From Flemingiibacterium sp045649205 (GTDB lineage: Bacteria; Bacillota; Clostridia; Oscillospirales; CAG-272), in contig JAZRPJ010000051.1 in assembly GCA_045649205.1 (NCBI GenBank), positions 1 to 8,481 of the forward strand: 8,481 bases of DNA, written 5' to 3'. The notes beneath the pieces are model-generated. The model saw only the letters and a program-made list of their open reading frames with translations, ran no database searches and was not told the origin of the DNA. This document shows positions 7,487 to 8,481 of this stretch, in pieces; position 1 is the stretch's first letter, and every line of letters starts with the position of its first letter. A program made the position numbers and the translations under genes.

Positions 7487-7539
7487 GCGAAATTTTTGCA
7501 AAATTTATTGAAAAGTTCATATATTTGAGCAAAATTTAT
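7487..7539 (+). repeat. Three AT-rich direct repeats upstream of the fucI promoter
   Basis: GCAAAATTTAT occurs exactly at 7498-7508 and 7529-7539, and a 9-of-11 version, GCGAAATTTTT, at 7487-7497. The starts are 11 and 31 nt apart, near one and three helical turns, so all copies would face the same side of the DNA. They end just before the proposed -35 box at 7541. A shorter direct repeat ATTAATG (7472-7478 and 7481-7487) precedes them. They could be activator sites, an AT-rich UP-element-like stretch or intrinsic bends; in AT-rich DNA chance similarity is a real alternative. Confidence 0.4.
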
Positions 7540-7540
7540 A

Positions 7541-7569
7541 TTGATTTTTTATTTGAAATATGGTACATT
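7541..7569 (+). promoter_or_regulatory. Promoter candidate for fucI
   Basis: TTGATT (7541-7546) and TACATT (7564-7569) are 17 nt apart, and the -10 box carries an extended TGG just upstream (7561-7563). Transcription would start near 7576, leaving a leader of about 56 nt. An alternative pair is TTGAAA (7553-7558) with TAGCAT (7577-7582) at 18 nt. Both lie within the same stretch and both overlap the dyad at 7556-7586. Confidence 0.45.
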
Positions 7570-7586
7570 TATAGTGTAGCATATTT
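7556..7586. promoter_or_regulatory. 31-bp imperfect dyad over the fucI promoter, likely operator
   Basis: The left arm AAATATGGTACA (7556-7567) and right arm TGTAGCATATTT (7575-7586) are inverted repeats matching at 11 of 12 positions around a 7-nt centre. The dyad covers the proposed -10 region and start site, where a dimeric repressor would block polymerase. The regulator is not identifiable from the window. Confidence 0.5.
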
Positions 7587-7600
7587 TGTTACGAAACAAA
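7585..7600. promoter_or_regulatory. 16-bp palindrome downstream of the fucI promoter
   Basis: TTTGTT (7585-7590) and AACAAA (7595-7600) are perfect 6-nt inverted repeats around ACGA. The site adjoins and by 2 nt overlaps the larger dyad and lies just after the predicted transcription start, a typical repressor position. The arms recall TTTGTT/AACAAA half-sites of ROK-family XylR operators, but the central spacing is one base shorter, so this similarity is only suggestive. As RNA the stem would be too short and AT-rich to act as a terminator. Confidence 0.45.
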
Positions 7601-7631
7601 CAGTAAATTTTATTTTTGGAGGATATAAACC

Positions 7632-8481
7632 ATGGCAAAGAACAGATATGTCGGCGATTATCCGGTTATCGGTATTCGCCCCATCGTTGACGGCCGCCGC
7701 GGACCTATGCAGCTTCGTGAGAGCCTTGAACCCATCGTATGGGCAATGGCTAATGCGGCAAAGAAGCTTTTTGAGGAAAATCTTTTCTACTCAAACGGCG
7801 AACCGGTGAAGGTCGTTATGGCTGATACTTGCATCGGCCGTGTACCCGAAACCGCTGCTTGTGCAGATAAATTCAAGAAAGAGGGCGTTGATATCACCCT
7901 TTCCGTAACTCCCTGCTGGTGCTACGGCTCTGAAACAATGGATATGGACCCCACCACCATTAAGGGCGTATGGGGCTTCAACGGAACCGAGCGTCCCGGT
8001 GCGGTTTACCTTGCAGCAGTGCTTGCAGGTCATGCACAGAAGGGACTTCCCGCATTCGGTATCTACGGTCATGAGGTTCAGGACCGCGACCAGATAACCG
8101 AGATTCCCGAGGATGTTAAGGAAAAGCTCCTCCGCTCCGGTCGTGCCGCAGTTGCGGTTGCAACCATGAGAGGCAAGTCATATCTCCAGATCGGTTCTCA
8201 GTGTATGGGTATCGCAGGCTCTATTATCGACCAGGATTTCATGGAATCCTACCTCGGTATGCGTGTTGAATCCGTTGACGAGGTTGAAGTTATCCGTCGA
8301 ATGGAAGAAGGCATCTATGACGAAGAAGAATATAAGAGAGCATATAAATGGGTTAAGGAAAACTGCAAAGAAGGCTTTGATAAAAACCCCGAATTCGTAA
8401 GAAAGAGCGATGAGGAGAAAGAAAGAGACTGGGAATTCACAGTTAAGATGATGTGCATCATCAAAGACCTTATGAATGGTA
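7632..8481 (+). CDS. fucI: FucI: L-fucose isomerase, N-terminal part (3' end beyond window)
   Basis: L-fucose isomerase converts L-fucose to L-fuculose in the cytoplasm, the first step of the fucose pathway that continues through fuculokinase and fuculose-1-phosphate aldolase. The window holds residues 1-283 of an enzyme usually about 590 long. Strongly conserved segments are IGIRPIVDGRRGP (13-25), RESLEP (29-34), ADTCIGR (64-70), TPCWCYGSETMDMDPTT (93-109), WGFNGTERPGAVYLAA (114-129), AFGIYGHEVQD (141-151) and MGIAGSIIDQDFMESYLGM (192-210), all closely matching the E. coli enzyme as I know it. The stretch covers the N-terminal substrate-pocket domain and part of the second domain. The Mn2+ ligands known from E. 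coli (Glu337, Asp361, His528) lie past the window end and cannot be checked. GGAGG at 7618-7622, 9 nt upstream, fixes the ATG. The gene is divergent from comEC and preceded by operator-like sequences, fitting sugar-inducible control. Family members can also act on D-arabinose. Confidence 0.96.
   Translation, partial: MAKNRYVGDYPVIGIRPIVDGRRGPMQLRESLEPIVWAMANAAKKLFEENLFYSNGEPVKVVMADTCIGRVPETAACADKFKKEGVDITLSVTPCWCYGSETMDMDPTTIKGVWGFNGTERPGAVYLAAVLAGHAQKGLPAFGIYGHEVQDRDQITEIPEDVKEKLLRSGRAAVAVATMRGKSYLQIGSQCMGIAGSIIDQDFMESYLGMRVESVDEVEVIRRMEEGIYDEEEYKRAYKWVKENCKEGFDKNPEFVRKSDEEKERDWEFTVKMMCIIKDLMNG

Noticed and set aside
7585..7600. Catabolite-repression (cre) site for CcpA at the fucI palindrome
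   Set aside because: The centre has CG and the site is palindromic, but the length and flanking bases do not fit the 14-bp cre consensus, so I did not call it as cre.
7525..7809. Plus-strand 94-codon frame starting in the fucI leader
   Set aside because: It begins in the promoter region and then runs out of frame through fucI, which has the ribosome-binding site and conserved motifs.
7791..8072. Minus-strand 93-codon open frame
   Set aside because: It is antisense to the strongly conserved fucI coding region; its translation is Cys/His-rich by chance and resembles no known protein.

Overview
The window looks like a chromosomal housekeeping region from a low-to-moderate GC Firmicute, most likely an anaerobic gut-type member of Clostridia. 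Evidence for this is the AAAGGAGG-type Shine-Dalgarno sites, the AT-rich spacers with sigma-A-type promoters, the paired M16 peptidase genes of the Bacillus/Clostridium YmfF-YmfH type, and an L-fucose isomerase gene. The genus cannot be named from sequence alone. I saw no mobile element, CRISPR array, tRNA or rRNA.

Layout. Positions 1-4942 are a tightly packed minus-strand operon, read from high to low coordinates. It encodes a non-catalytic M16-family protein (ymfF-like, 3653-4942), a catalytic HxxEH M16 peptidase (ymfH-like, 2362-3660), prolipoprotein diacylglyceryl transferase (lgt, 1327-2361), bifunctional methylene-THF dehydrogenase/cyclohydrolase (folD, 495-1343), and an unidentified multi-pass membrane protein cut by the window edge (1-480). 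The first four genes overlap or abut, and 14 nt separate folD from the last one, so co-transcription and translational coupling are likely. A promoter candidate (4998-5026) sits in the 125-nt gap upstream of the operon. comEC (5068-7362), a DNA-uptake channel protein, is on the same strand just upstream. It has its own near-consensus promoter (7410-7438), and no clear terminator separates it from the operon. Its C-terminal metallo-beta-lactamase-like domain has lost almost all metal ligands.

From about 7381 to 7631 there is a divergent AT-rich control region. To its right fucI (7632 to window end, plus strand) starts; only the first 283 residues are present. The fucI side holds a promoter candidate embedded in a 31-bp imperfect dyad. 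That dyad overlaps a 16-bp palindrome and is preceded by three AT-rich direct repeats at near-helical spacing, which suggests sugar-responsive regulation.

Functionally, the operon combines lipoprotein maturation (Lgt), one-carbon metabolism (FolD) and an M16 pair that in Bacillus subtilis is linked to EF-P modification. These roles are not obviously one pathway. I found no evidence for a wholly new defence or mobile system. The items most worth a second look are the degenerate ComEC C-terminal domain and the fucI operator architecture.
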